Shown: one piece after another, positions 34,889 to 42,800 of the stretch
Layout: the number at the start of each line of letters is the position of its first letter
Position numbering within the stretch: position 1 is the stretch's first letter
Assembly (NCBI RefSeq): GCF_019966495.1
Contig: NZ_JAIMIA010000031.1
Span: 1 to 46,092 of the forward strand
Length of the DNA stretch: 46,092 bases
Reading direction: 5' to 3'
From: Tateyamaria pelophila
Lineage (GTDB): Bacteria > Pseudomonadota > Alphaproteobacteria > Rhodobacterales > Rhodobacteraceae
The notes under the pieces: generated by a model
Told to the model about the DNA's origin: nothing
The model's database searches: none
Seen by the model: only the letters and a program-made list of their open reading frames with translations
Translations under genes and position numbers: made by a program

Positions 34889-35468
34889 AATATCAAAGAC
34901 TTCAACGTCTTATCGGGTCAGCATTTGGGAGGGTGCTGGCTCGCTTTGGTTTCGTGGTTCGCAGGTGGTTCGCTTTCAGACCCTTTGTCGAAGTCGTGAG
35001 CTTCGAGAACAAATTTACCGAGTCGTGACAACATGCTTAGCGTCTTGAGTGCGTACACTTCTCATTGCCTGCGAAGGGCGCTTGATGCAGTTTTTTTGCT
35101 GTGGCATTCGTTTCCACCGACGCCCACCGGGGCCTGCCCACGCCCCCGCCCCCAACCAGTTCACTATGGGACTCGCTCGCATATCTAAGCCGCGTTTTTG
35201 AGTGTTTGCTGACAGCAAGCAAGCACCAATGCGCCACAATAATCAGCGACCACCATTGATCTCAATCCAGAATGAAAGCGGACTGTGTTGCCTCATAGTC
35301 CGTCTTACGTCGCAGCCTCAATTGACGAATACACGTAGGTCATTTGCAATACCCCAGATCAAAGGGCGGCGGCGATACTGCGGCCATTGCCAGACTTAGC
35401 TGTGCAACTTGATTCATGCTCACCGCCAGTCACGTCGATATTTGCGAAGGCCAGACTGTCCGATGTCT
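34889..35468 (+). other. 580-nt stretch without a recognisable gene
   Basis: Only short frames without good starts or recognisable products occur on either strand. Local composition varies, from GC-rich near 35120-35150 to AT-rich near 35220-35350, as expected for decayed mobile DNA. I see no RNA gene here. Confidence 0.6.
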
Positions 35469-36113
35469 TTATCGTCGGTCCAACTCGCGCTTAGCATTCC
35501 ACTTCAGGTCATCGCTCATGTCGGACCCCAACATCCATCTCAGGTAACCTGCATCTGCTGCCGACCAACTCTCGCCCCGAAACTTGCCCAACGGGATTTT
35601 TGACATCAGCACCGGCTCGCGCGCCCAACCAATCATATCTTCGACCGTCACGCCCGTGGCCATCAGCGCCTTAAGGATGTGGGCTGTTGCATATGCGTCT
35701 GCGCCTGCCCGGTGAGACTTGCCCAATTGCGCGTGATCCAGAACTACATCGCCTCGATCCTCCAGCCAGTACGCCACTGCGAAGTTCTTGTGCGACGGCG
35801 CATCCGGCCAGATGCGCATCGCTGCTTTATAAGTGCAGATCACCGGCACCGGAGGGGTCCAGAACTGCAACTCATAGCTTGCGTTGTGGGCTGCGAATAC
35901 TGTGACCCCCGCGCTGGGTACACCGTCGAATATTGGCGCACCTTCGAGGTCCTCAGATCGAATGTGGTGAACTGCGCGTGCTCCGGGTTCAATCGGGCCT
36001 GTAATGCCATACAGCCGCGATGTAGGTGGTGTAATGCGGCCGTTCTTCAGGTCGCACCAACCCGCCTCGCACACTTCGGTGGGCGTGGTCTCGAAGTCAA
36101 ATATCCTTATCAA
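35469..36113 (-). CDS. ExoX-like DEDDh 3'-5' exonuclease
   Basis: I choose TTG 36113 as start because AAAGGAG sits 8 nt upstream and it yields MIRIFDFETTPTEVCEAGWC (214 aa), the ExoX opening. Exo I is DFE (Asp6, Glu8) and Exo III is HRAGAD (His134, Asp139). The Exo II position reads HNASYE, with Glu81 where Asp is expected. The C-terminal SKIPLGKFRGESWSAADAGY-LRWML module is the ExoX-type extension. It is probably a DNA-end-processing nuclease of a phage or integrative element; the Asp-to-Glu change may reduce activity. Confidence 0.8.
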   Translation of the reverse strand: MIRIFDFETTPTEVCEAGWCDLKNGRITPPTSRLYGITGPIEPGARAVHHIRSEDLEGAPIFDGVPSAGVTVFAAHNASYELQFWTPPVPVICTYKAAMRIWPDAPSHKNFAVAYWLEDRGDVVLDHAQLGKSHRAGADAYATAHILKALMATGVTVEDMIGWAREPVLMSKIPLGKFRGESWSAADAGYLRWMLGSDMSDDLKWNAKRELDRR

Positions 36114-36289
36114 TTTGTTGGCTCCTTTAGGTAATGAGATTATGTCCGCCCGTAGGTGGTTCGCGCTTATCATTAGAACGCCCAGGGTAGGGGCATCAGA
36201 GTCGCCGGTTAACCGATATGGGGACGGCTTCAAGAACGGGTCAAGTCATCTTGCGTAGTGACCAGGCCAGCGACGAAGTGACCCTTTTG

Positions 36290-36319
36290 CGCGTGGCATG
36301 GCGTCGCGTGGCATGGCGC
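36290..36319 (+). repeat. 15-bp tandem repeat, two copies
   Basis: CGCGTGGCATGGCGT (36290-36304) is followed directly by CGCGTGGCATGGCGC. It lies just beyond the rhomboid stop. Confidence 0.8.
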
Positions 36320-36326
36320 AGTATTG

Positions 36327-37052
36327 CTACGTTCCTTTTCGCTGACTTGCGAAAGTCCATGCGGCAGTCCAGCCAGCGATCCAACCGCCTAAGTGAGCTT
36401 CCCAAGCAAGGGTCCCGGATAGCGCGACGAAAAGCACCAAATTGACGAGAGCCACGCCTAAGATGCCACCAAGGACAGGTCGCACGGATTGGTTCAATTT
36501 CCGTCGCTGTCTAAAGTCCCAAGCTTGCCACACGCCCAGTAGGCCAAAAACGGCTCCTGACGCTCCAATCATTGGGCCGTTCGCAGTTGACAACAACCCG
36601 AAAGCTACGGCACCAGAAATCGCTGATAGGGCCAATAAAAAAGTGGTTTTGCCGACGCCAAGGTATGTTGCAACTCCTTTTCCCAAGGCGAGAAGGACCA
36701 CGCTATTCATGACAAAATGCACAGCACCGCCATGCAAAAACGCGTGCGTCATAAACATCAGAACTTTCTGACTTGAATAGAGCGGAGCGAGGCTGTCATC
36801 GAGCAAAGGATGCCAGAATGCGCCATATAAAAAGACGTTCATACGCCAACTATTAGAACCGATCCAACCTGAATCTGACAGCGTAAGTGGCAGTTCAATC
36901 GCCGCCATAACGCCAATCAGTACCCAAAGAAATACGGGCGCACCGGGTTCAACTTTTTTGGGGTGCGCGCCGCCAAGCTGCGCGACAGCACCGCGTGTTT
37001 GGAAGACGTGGATTACACATTCCCCAGGAAACTGGACCGAGCGCTGTTCCAA
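36327..37052 (-). CDS. Rhomboid-family serine protease, N-terminus replaced by IS21 sequence
   Basis: The frame encodes 241 aa. From about residue 31 (PKKVEPGAPVFLWVLIGVMA) it is a normal rhomboid core. HAFLHGGAVHFVMNS has the helix-2 His and Asn, MIGASGAVFGLLG the catalytic Ser in GxSG, and HLGGWIAGW the catalytic His. The first ~30 codons (37052 to about 36958) are antisense to istB of the adjoining IS21 remnant. The original start has therefore been cut away, and the current Met start is acquired from IS sequence. Whether the chimera is expressed is unknown. Rhomboids cleave membrane proteins within the bilayer. Confidence 0.7.
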   Translation of the reverse strand: MEQRSVQFPGECVIHVFQTRGAVAQLGGAHPKKVEPGAPVFLWVLIGVMAAIELPLTLSDSGWIGSNSWRMNVFLYGAFWHPLLDDSLAPLYSSQKVLMFMTHAFLHGGAVHFVMNSVVLLALGKGVATYLGVGKTTFLLALSAISGAVAFGLLSTANGPMIGASGAVFGLLGVWQAWDFRQRRKLNQSVRPVLGGILGVALVNLVLFVALSGTLAWEAHLGGWIAGWTAAWTFASQRKGT

Positions 37053-37550
37053 AGCCTGCGCGATAGCGTATGGATATCAAAGGCCCGCCCGATCCTCATC
37101 ACCGGCCCATGCGGCGTGGGGAAGTCGTGGTTGGCCTGTGCTTTGGGACATGGAGCCTGCCGTCAGGGCAAAACCGTGTTCTATTTCCGTATGCCACGTC
37201 TGCTGGCCGATCTGGCGGCCGCGCGCGGCGATGGCAGCTATGACCGGCTGTTTCGCAAGATCGCCCGCTCCGATGTGCTGCTCCTCGACGACTGGGGCCC
37301 CGAGCAGCTGACCGCCCCGCAACGCCGCGACTTGATGGAGGTCATCGACGAACGCTATGGCCGCAAGGCCACCATCGTCACCAGCCAACTGCCCGTCGAC
37401 ACTTGGCACGACATGATCGGCGACCCCACCTTCGCCGACGCCATCCTCGACCGCTTGGTTCATAACGCACACAAGTTCGCCCTCGATGGGCCATCAATGC
37501 GCAAACGCTCCAGCCAGATGCAAAAAACGGACGCTGGAGGTACGAAATGA
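36963..37550 (+). pseudogene. istB: istB, IS21 helper ATPase, 5'-truncated
   Basis: About 195 codons remain. LRDSTACLEDVDYTFPRKLD, Walker A ITGPCGVGKSWLACALG, Walker B VLLLDDWGPEQL, and TSQLPVDTWHDMIGDPTFAD with AILDRLVHNAHK are typical IstB. The N-terminal ~50 residues and start codon are absent because the reading frame begins at the rhomboid junction. Non-functional for transposition without istA. Confidence 0.88.
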
Positions 37551-37738
37551 TCCAGCTCTCCCGCACGGGCTTTGCCCACAGGTCCCTCCCACGCGCCCGC
37601 CGCCGCTTGCTCTTTGGAAAGCGCAGCGCCGGGCGCGCGGGTCCCTCCCATGGACAAACCCGCCTCACACGTCACGCAGTTGACGAAAGACACCAAATCA
37701 AGTCATGAAGAAACAGCCTCACAGACCCCCTATCCTGG

Positions 37739-37804
37739 GGTGGCCAAGTCCCATGGAATGGGTGGCCAAGTGTTCGTGGAATGACCGGCCAAGTCGCGTG
37801 GAAT
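37739..37804 (+). repeat. Three degenerate 20-22-bp IS21 terminal repeats
   Basis: Copies at 37739-37759, 37761-37782 and 37785-37804 share GGCCAAGT and a terminal TGGAAT. They mark the right end of the IS21 remnant. Confidence 0.75.
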
Positions 37805-37809
37805 ACTCA

Positions 37810-38330
37810 AGTAGCGCGGCCATGCCCTCATCAGCGCGAAGCTGGCGGTATTGACGCGCGTCTGATCCCATCAAGTCCCGGCGCATGTAAGCGACCTTTT
37901 GGTCGTCGTCGCGAATGAGAGTTGTGGTGAGGGAGGTGTCCGTTTCTGTGCGGGATGACCGACGATGTGTGTCGCCACCATCCGTGGAATCTACGATTTG
38001 AAGCACCGCACCGGCCTTGGCCGCTGCTTCTTTGGCAGCGCGATACTTCTGTGGGTCGCGCGCTTCTTCACGGGTCAGGGTGTGGGCGGGGCGTGTCCCT
38101 TGCGGATAGTAGTTACCGTCGGGGGCGCGTTGATAGCCCATATCGGCCAGCTTTTTGTCCGTCTCTGTCTGCTGTTCAAGCTGGCGCTGCATGTCCTTCT
38201 TTTCGTCGAGGATACGAGTATTGAAGTCGTGCAGTCCGTCCATTCGCTTTTGCTGATCGGTGACAGTGGTGGTGAGGGTTTTAACCTGCTTGATGAGAGC
38301 TTGCAGGGCAGCCGTGGTATCGTCGGGCAT
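37810..38330 (-). pseudogene. Phage-like coiled-coil protein, 3' end cut by IS21
   Basis: From ATG 38330 (AAAGGA ribosome-binding site) about 173 native codons run to the IS junction. The frame continues to 37719 through IS sequence. The N-terminus is a predicted coiled coil (about residues 5-60: LIKQVKTLTTTVTDQQKRMD, ILDEKKDMQRQLEQQ), then GYQRAPDGNYYPQG, REEARDPQKYRAAKEAAAKA and a polar C-terminal half. The layout recalls phage head-operon or scaffold-type proteins, but I cannot name the family. The lost C-terminus probably inactivates it. Confidence 0.6.
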
Positions 38331-38350
38331 TGGTCATTCCTTTGCGTACA

Positions 38351-38382
38351 ATAGAAAAGGCGGTGCGTGGTGCCACACCGCC
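38351..38382 (-). terminator. Minus-strand intrinsic terminator upstream of the phage-like gene
   Basis: The stem GGCGGTG/CACCGCC (38382-38376 with 38365-38359, minus strand) is followed by TTTTCTAT. It lies just before the ribosome-binding site of the phage-like gene and would end a minus-strand transcript from a gene no longer recognisable in 38383-38586. Confidence 0.65.
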
Positions 38383-38586
38383 CCTTCATGATTGGACAGG
38401 AATGACGCACCGATCCGTCATGCCCAAAATGTATCAACCGACGGGCGCTGCTCCGAGCGCAGAAGCAGGTGGAGAGTAGGGTTTCTAAGGTACTGCAGAT
38501 GCTTGAGGGTGCCGACAGCACTTTTATTGTTGCCGATTGGCAAGGATTGTTCATAGGCTTCTTGGTGCCTGCGTGGGGTTGAGGAA

Positions 38587-39057
38587 ATGACACTGGAAAA
38601 TTACTTTGCATTGAGCATTTCGCTTCTTGCCGCAGCCGCTTCTGTATGGGCTGTGATTGAAGCAAGGAAAGCTCGACACCAGAATTTGCGAGTTCAAGCT
38701 AAGAGTATTGCCGCTGCGGTCCACATCGGATTTGAACGGCAGAAAGGGCAATTGGCCGCTGTAAGGCAACGCTTTCAGGTTCTTGAAGCAAAGACCGGCG
38801 AAAAAGAAGTAGCTGCCAGTGGTATCAAGGATCTAGACGAAGCCGAAATCATGCTAACGAAAACAAGAAAAGACTTGGACGCCGAAATTGACAATATCTC
38901 GTCTGCGAAACCTGATGAACTCGAAGAAATTATTTTCCGATTGGAAGCTTTGACGCATGTAGTGACAGCAATTGACAAAAAATGTTTAGAAAGGATCACG
39001 GCGGTCGACCGCATTCTGGTAGAGAAGTTGGACGATCCTACCTACATCATTGGCTAG
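38587..39057 (+). CDS. Membrane-anchored coiled-coil hypothetical protein
   Basis: The 156-aa protein has one N-terminal transmembrane helix (about 6-24, YFALSISLLAAAASVWAVIE), then a long Lys/Glu/Ala-rich helical region with coiled-coil character to the end (EIMLTKTRKDLDAEIDNISS). No catalytic motif is visible. Composition is clearly more AT-rich than the core genes, pointing to acquired DNA. It is the only plus-strand gene in this part of the island. Similar short TM-plus-coil proteins occur in mobile elements, but the function is unknown. Confidence 0.65.
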   Translation: MTLENYFALSISLLAAAASVWAVIEARKARHQNLRVQAKSIAAAVHIGFERQKGQLAAVRQRFQVLEAKTGEKEVAASGIKDLDEAEIMLTKTRKDLDAEIDNISSAKPDELEEIIFRLEALTHVVTAIDKKCLERITAVDRILVEKLDDPTYIIG

Positions 39058-39106
39058 CACAGGGCTGCTGTCGGTCGATCGAGGAGATTTTTCAGTGACC
39101 TATTCC

Positions 39107-39385
39107 TTAACTAATGCCGCAAGCGCGCAGTTGGTCCACTACGGAGGTGATGTGCTGCCACGGGATCGGAAACGAGTGCGGATGCACTTCGACCTTCACG
39201 CCATCGGGTTTCACCAAGACGTTGTAGGCGTCGCGGTAGATGTCGTCTTGATCGGGCTTGAATGTCGATAGCAGGTCGTCAGCGAAGGCTGCTGCATCGG
39301 GCACACCAAGGTTCGACGTGGTGTTCATGCGGGTATAGGTGAGCGTGACGGCTTCATGCTCGTCGATGGTTGCGGTAATGGTCAT
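39107..39385 (-). CDS. Small hypothetical protein (92 aa)
   Basis: ATG 39385 with AAAGGA 7 nt upstream gives MTITATIDEHEAVTLTYTRM and a protein ending HITSVVDQLRACGIS. It is acidic, with alternating beta-type segments, and has no signal peptide or membrane helix. I recognise no family. The frame is open further upstream to 39562 without a good start. The GC content resembles the phage-like gene rather than the AT-rich genes around it, so it may be another prophage remnant. Confidence 0.55.
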   Translation of the reverse strand: MTITATIDEHEAVTLTYTRMNTTSNLGVPDAAAFADDLLSTFKPDQDDIYRDAYNVLVKPDGVKVEVHPHSFPIPWQHITSVVDQLRACGIS

Positions 39386-39562
39386 GCGTTGTCCTTTCGC
39401 ATTGTGATCGCGCGCACCCGGCGGGCCGGGCCGAAAGGATGCAGCCCACTGGGGCACCGGATGCGCGCAGAAGTGGAGTGTTTCATAGACCCGCCACTGG
39501 CCCAGCATGATTTGCGTATCATCCGCTGTCGGGGCGATGGTCTGGGGATTTAGGTGGAGCAT

Positions 39563-40064
39563 GGAGAAAAGAAGGTGCTGATTTCTTTGCAGGAATCTGA
39601 CCTATTTGCTCACTTTCTATGGGTCAGAAAGTGACCTTTCCACTCACTTACTTGCGTCTGTTGCAGAGCCAAAGAATTCTGCAACACCGTCCCCACCAAA
39701 CCGCTTTCGGAAGAATCGGTTAGACCCTCTTGGCGGTTGATTGCTGTTCAATTGCCGTGATCGTAGAAGGTCAGTTGCGACCATCTCGCAACAAGAAGGC
39801 AGAGATTTCGAAGGGAGGTAGGCAGCGTGAATAGTTGGCATCACCCGTCGAGATTACAGGCAATGCAGGGATTACATGCGCTTACTTATAGTGGAAAAAT
39901 TGGTTGGTTGGTCGGTTAACAACCACCAACCAACCAATAAAAAAACCTCTTAAAGCAAAACCCCATGATTCCCTGCAATGCCTGCACATTCGTTGATGTA
40001 TTGCACAATCAGAGCCTGTAGAAATGGTATCGAGTAACTTGGCGCGGATTATGGAGAAGCAAAA
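39563..40064 (+). other. 502-nt stretch without a gene, holding a nested inverted repeat
   Basis: No credible coding frame. The only notable structure is the large inverted repeat at 39857-39984, listed separately. Confidence 0.6.
39857..39984. repeat. Nested inverted repeat, about 128 bp, MITE-like
   Basis: The outer arms are CAGGCAATGCAGGGATTA (39857-39874, continuing CATG) against the complement of 39964-39984, with a few mismatches or indels. The inner arms are perfect: ATTGGTTGGTTGGT (39899-39912) with ACCAACCAACCAAT (39925-39938). Inner and outer arms share nearly the same centre (39919-39920). It codes for nothing. Confidence 0.75.
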
Positions 40065-40574
40065 ATGAAACTGTCCCCGAGAACAGAGGTCAAAGCGTTC
40101 GGAGATTGCGCGCACTCGGAATTCATTGAATTTCGTCTTCGCGGTGAAAGTCATTCAGGCCTGTGCATCCAGGATGAAAGTGGGGATAGAAGGTTCCTTG
40201 TCCTCTCAACCAAAGACGATACATTGCTCTTTCGGCTTTGCCCTTACTCAAAAAGCGAGGAAGTGTTGAGCTACGGAACCGATTGGTCGCTTTCCCCTTG
40301 CGGCCAGATAGGCACACCAGAAGACGCTTTCAAAGAGAAAGGCAGTCTGCTGCTGACTTCACAAGGCACATTTATGGTGTGTGTTGAGAACAGGCAAGGG
40401 TTCGACGACGAACTTGTGTGTCGACTTGATGAGGCCGAAGTGTTCAGCTTGACCGCTAGACCGCGTGGTGGCTTCAGTCGGAAGCAATGGCAAATTCACT
40501 ACTACGACAGCGAACGGGACGCCCGCCAAAGGCTGGCAGGTAAAGATGCCAATGAGTCAGACCACGAGCATTAG
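40065..40574 (+). CDS. Hypothetical protein (169 aa)
   Basis: ATG 40065 follows GGAGAAG. The predicted soluble protein starts MKLSPRTEVKAFGDCAHSEF, appears rich in beta strands (FIEFRLRGESHSGLCIQDES, RRFLVLSTKDDTLLFRLCPY), has several Cys residues and ends in a charged helix. I recognise no domain. It ends 1 nt before the stop of the convergent PriCT-helicase gene. It lies 80 nt after the inverted repeat, in AT-richer DNA, and is likely island cargo. Confidence 0.65.
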   Translation: MKLSPRTEVKAFGDCAHSEFIEFRLRGESHSGLCIQDESGDRRFLVLSTKDDTLLFRLCPYSKSEEVLSYGTDWSLSPCGQIGTPEDAFKEKGSLLLTSQGTFMVCVENRQGFDDELVCRLDEAEVFSLTARPRGGFSRKQWQIHYYDSERDARQRLAGKDANESDHEH

Positions 40575-40575
40575 T

Positions 40576-42552
40576 TCACCGCTCCATCGCGGCCAATTCT
40601 TCTGCGGTGATCTCAGGCGGTGGAACAAGCCGCCATTTCCGCGACTTCTTGTCGATCTCCCAACCTCGCTTCCTCAGCGATGGCTTGAGTTGGTTCAATT
40701 CTCGACTGAGCGTCGCCGCCGTCATGGGCAACCGCGATGGGTGCAACCCAATGATCTCAGCCGACTGCTGCAACTCGATCAGCAGTTCTTGGGGCGTGCC
40801 CCAAAACTCGCCGCGCCGCGCCACAGGTTCTTGGAATGACTCCAATGCCTGCATGGTCGCAGAGTCATCCGCCGCTTCGTCCTGCGCAATGTCTTGAGCC
40901 TCGACCATCTTTTCGATGAACCACCCCTCATCCCTACCCATGACCCGCGCCGTCGCCTCGCCAATTGCACCAAACTCGGCCAACCGCACATTGTCCGCAA
41001 AAGCGTGGGCGTCGATTTGCGGTAACACCTTCAACACTTCCATGACGAGTGCGACCGCGCCGATGAACATACGTGGTGCAGATTCAGCAAGCTGCTGTTC
41101 GAACTCGGATTCGAGCATTCGTTTTTCGGGCTTCTCCAACTCAATCTCGACCATTCGCGAGATCAAATCGGCTGCGTATTTCGATGGATCAATGCCGTTG
41201 ACGATCACGGGGCGTCTCACCCAAATCGAAAATAGGTCGCCATTGGTGAACAACTGCCGCACCTCAAAACCCATGCCCGTGGTGATGCCGCAAAGCGTGT
41301 CCGACAGCTTGGTCAGGTCAGACATGTTTTCGAGTGTCAGCACATAATTGTGCCAAGCCCGCACAAGCACATCGTCCACTTTGTCGCTACCCGGTGCGAC
41401 CATGGCAGACACAGGGTCAATCAAAGTCCGCAGCACCCGTGTCGTCGATGTTTTGGCCGACCCATATTCACCAATCAGGTTGACGATGGGCGAAGGGGTG
41501 TCGGGAAAGAACATTTTGACGGCACAGGCCATGAAGACGATGAATTGGTCATTGTCCATGTTGACCATTGCGCGGATGTCTTCGAGCGATCCTGACCCAT
41601 CCCCCAACTCGATTGGCAATTGGCGAGAGCGGCGGAACACAACAGGGCACTCTTCGTCACCGTCAATCAACTCAACACCGTCGGCCGAGATAATCAGCAC
41701 GCGGTCATCTGCATCGCAAAGATCGACGTAGATGCGGTTGTCTTGCCGTGCGACCCGTAGATGCACGTCTTCAACCGTCTCATAGGCGTGTGCCCGCGCT
41801 ATGCCCACGACGAGGTTGATCTGCTCTTGGCTTGCAGTCACGCCGCTTGAATAGGCCGTGCGACGCAACCAATCTGCGAACTCGATCGAGTCGATCCGCA
41901 TGATGCGGCGTGGACCCACGCGCGCATAAGCTGTGCCGTCAGGATCGCGGAACAGTTTGAGTGATCCAACCACGTCGTCGAGGATCAACTTGGTCTGATC
42001 CCCTTTGTTACCAATCTGCACACCATCAGGAAGACCGCCCGCGTAATCGCCCGCCCGTGCATATGCCCAAAACGGTTCGGGACCACATTTGCCTGCCTTG
42101 GAGATGTCTGCCCATTTACTTCGCACGTCGCTTTCAGATTCAAAGCCATCCGTTTGCTTCGAGTAGGTCAACCAATGCTCATACCCATCTTCGCCGAACG
42201 CGCCGAAAATGTTGAACCCCGCATCGCTCCACGATTTGTAACCACCACCTGGCCGCGCCTTCGTGAAAGCCCGCAACGCCGCATCCACATCGACCGCTTT
42301 CGTTCGCTGACCGCTCTTTGGGCCTGTCTTGCGAGGCTTTGCCTTTCGCAAAACAATCTCGCCGCCCTCGTCGAACTGCATTGCGCCCGTTTCGTCAATT
42401 TCTGTGGGCGTGAGGACGATGCTTTCGAGTGCAAGAGGCAATGCCACCACAGGGCGTTTCGCCGCGATCTCTTGAGCCGTCTTGTCGCCACGCAGCGCTT
42501 CGAGCGCTACCGTAGCTTTAAACTTGTCAGAAAAACTGCGTCTCTTGGTCAT
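40576..42552 (-). CDS. PriCT-domain primase/helicase-type ATPase fused to an IS3 orfA N-terminus
   Basis: A 658-codon frame. Residues 1-32 (MTKRRSFSDKFKATVALEAL, RGDKTAQEIAAK) are the start of an IS3-family OrfA. From about residue 33 the sequence changes. A PriCT-like module (about 88-172, GYKSWSDAGFNIFGAFGEDG, W...WADISKAGKCG) is followed by a P-loop ATPase with Walker A GEYGSAKTS (361-369) and a Walker B-like VLTLENMSDLTKLSD, then NGIDPSKYAADLISRMVEIE. This is the mobile-element replicative ATPase family. Its own N-terminus (probably primase) is missing. The join is in frame, so a chimera could be made from IS expression signals. Confidence 0.75.
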   Translation of the reverse strand: MTKRRSFSDKFKATVALEALRGDKTAQEIAAKRPVVALPLALESIVLTPTEIDETGAMQFDEGGEIVLRKAKPRKTGPKSGQRTKAVDVDAALRAFTKARPGGGYKSWSDAGFNIFGAFGEDGYEHWLTYSKQTDGFESESDVRSKWADISKAGKCGPEPFWAYARAGDYAGGLPDGVQIGNKGDQTKLILDDVVGSLKLFRDPDGTAYARVGPRRIMRIDSIEFADWLRRTAYSSGVTASQEQINLVVGIARAHAYETVEDVHLRVARQDNRIYVDLCDADDRVLIISADGVELIDGDEECPVVFRRSRQLPIELGDGSGSLEDIRAMVNMDNDQFIVFMACAVKMFFPDTPSPIVNLIGEYGSAKTSTTRVLRTLIDPVSAMVAPGSDKVDDVLVRAWHNYVLTLENMSDLTKLSDTLCGITTGMGFEVRQLFTNGDLFSIWVRRPVIVNGIDPSKYAADLISRMVEIELEKPEKRMLESEFEQQLAESAPRMFIGAVALVMEVLKVLPQIDAHAFADNVRLAEFGAIGEATARVMGRDEGWFIEKMVEAQDIAQDEAADDSATMQALESFQEPVARRGEFWGTPQELLIELQQSAEIIGLHPSRLPMTAATLSRELNQLKPSLRKRGWEIDKKSRKWRLVPPPEITAEELAAMER

Positions 42553-42618
42553 TTATGTATCCTGTCGTAAGCGTCGGATACATCTTAGCACGCTGTCTGA
42601 ATTCGCCGGACCACTTCA
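42457..42618 (-). mobile_element. IS3-family left-end fragment
   Basis: On the minus strand it runs from TGAAGTGGTCCGGCGAATTC (end at 42618) through a 66-nt leader to the first 32 codons of orfA (ATG 42552) and stops at about 42457, where similarity to OrfA ends. The rest of orfA, orfB and the right end are absent. Confidence 0.7.
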
Positions 42619-42627
42619 GGGTTCGCA

Positions 42628-42790
42628 TCATTGAGGCATATTTAGAGGCATGGGCCTCGACCTAAGGGGGTCAATTGGGTTCTGGTTCCCGGCCCTTTTC
42701 CTGATCACGTCGACGGCTTCTGAAGCTGTCAGTCCTCGGGCTGTGGTCAGGTACGTCATCAACACCAGCTCCGGGGATGCGCTCGCTGAT
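42628..42790 (-). pseudogene. C-terminal gene fragment, possibly dual-specificity phosphatase-like
   Basis: A minus-strand frame reads ELVLMTYLTTARGLTASEAV, then DVIRKRAGNQNP and ends LNMPQ. The LVLMTYL...RGLTASEAVDVIR pattern resembles the last helices of dual-specificity phosphatases. No active-site loop or start is present, and the frame reaches the neighbouring gene end within 60 nt. It is cut off next to the IS3 end. Identification is tentative. Confidence 0.35.
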
Positions 42791-42800
42791 GAACTGTGGT

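Larger units (their letters stand above)
36958..37809 (+). mobile_element. IS21-family remnant (3' part of istB plus right end)
   Basis: It contains most of istB and a right end with three degenerate repeats of the GGTGGCCAAGT...GGAAT type (37739-37804), the multiple terminal repeats of IS21 elements. istA, the left end and the istB start are missing. The left junction falls inside a rhomboid gene and the right junction inside a phage-like gene. Confidence 0.8.

Noticed and set aside
35202-35399. 65-codon plus-strand frame in the gene-poor stretch after the tRNA relics
   Set aside because: No ribosome-binding site, no recognisable features and irregular composition; judged to be chance.
39644-39844. 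66-codon minus-strand frame beside the inverted repeat
   Set aside because: It has no good start and no protein-like features; treated as non-coding.
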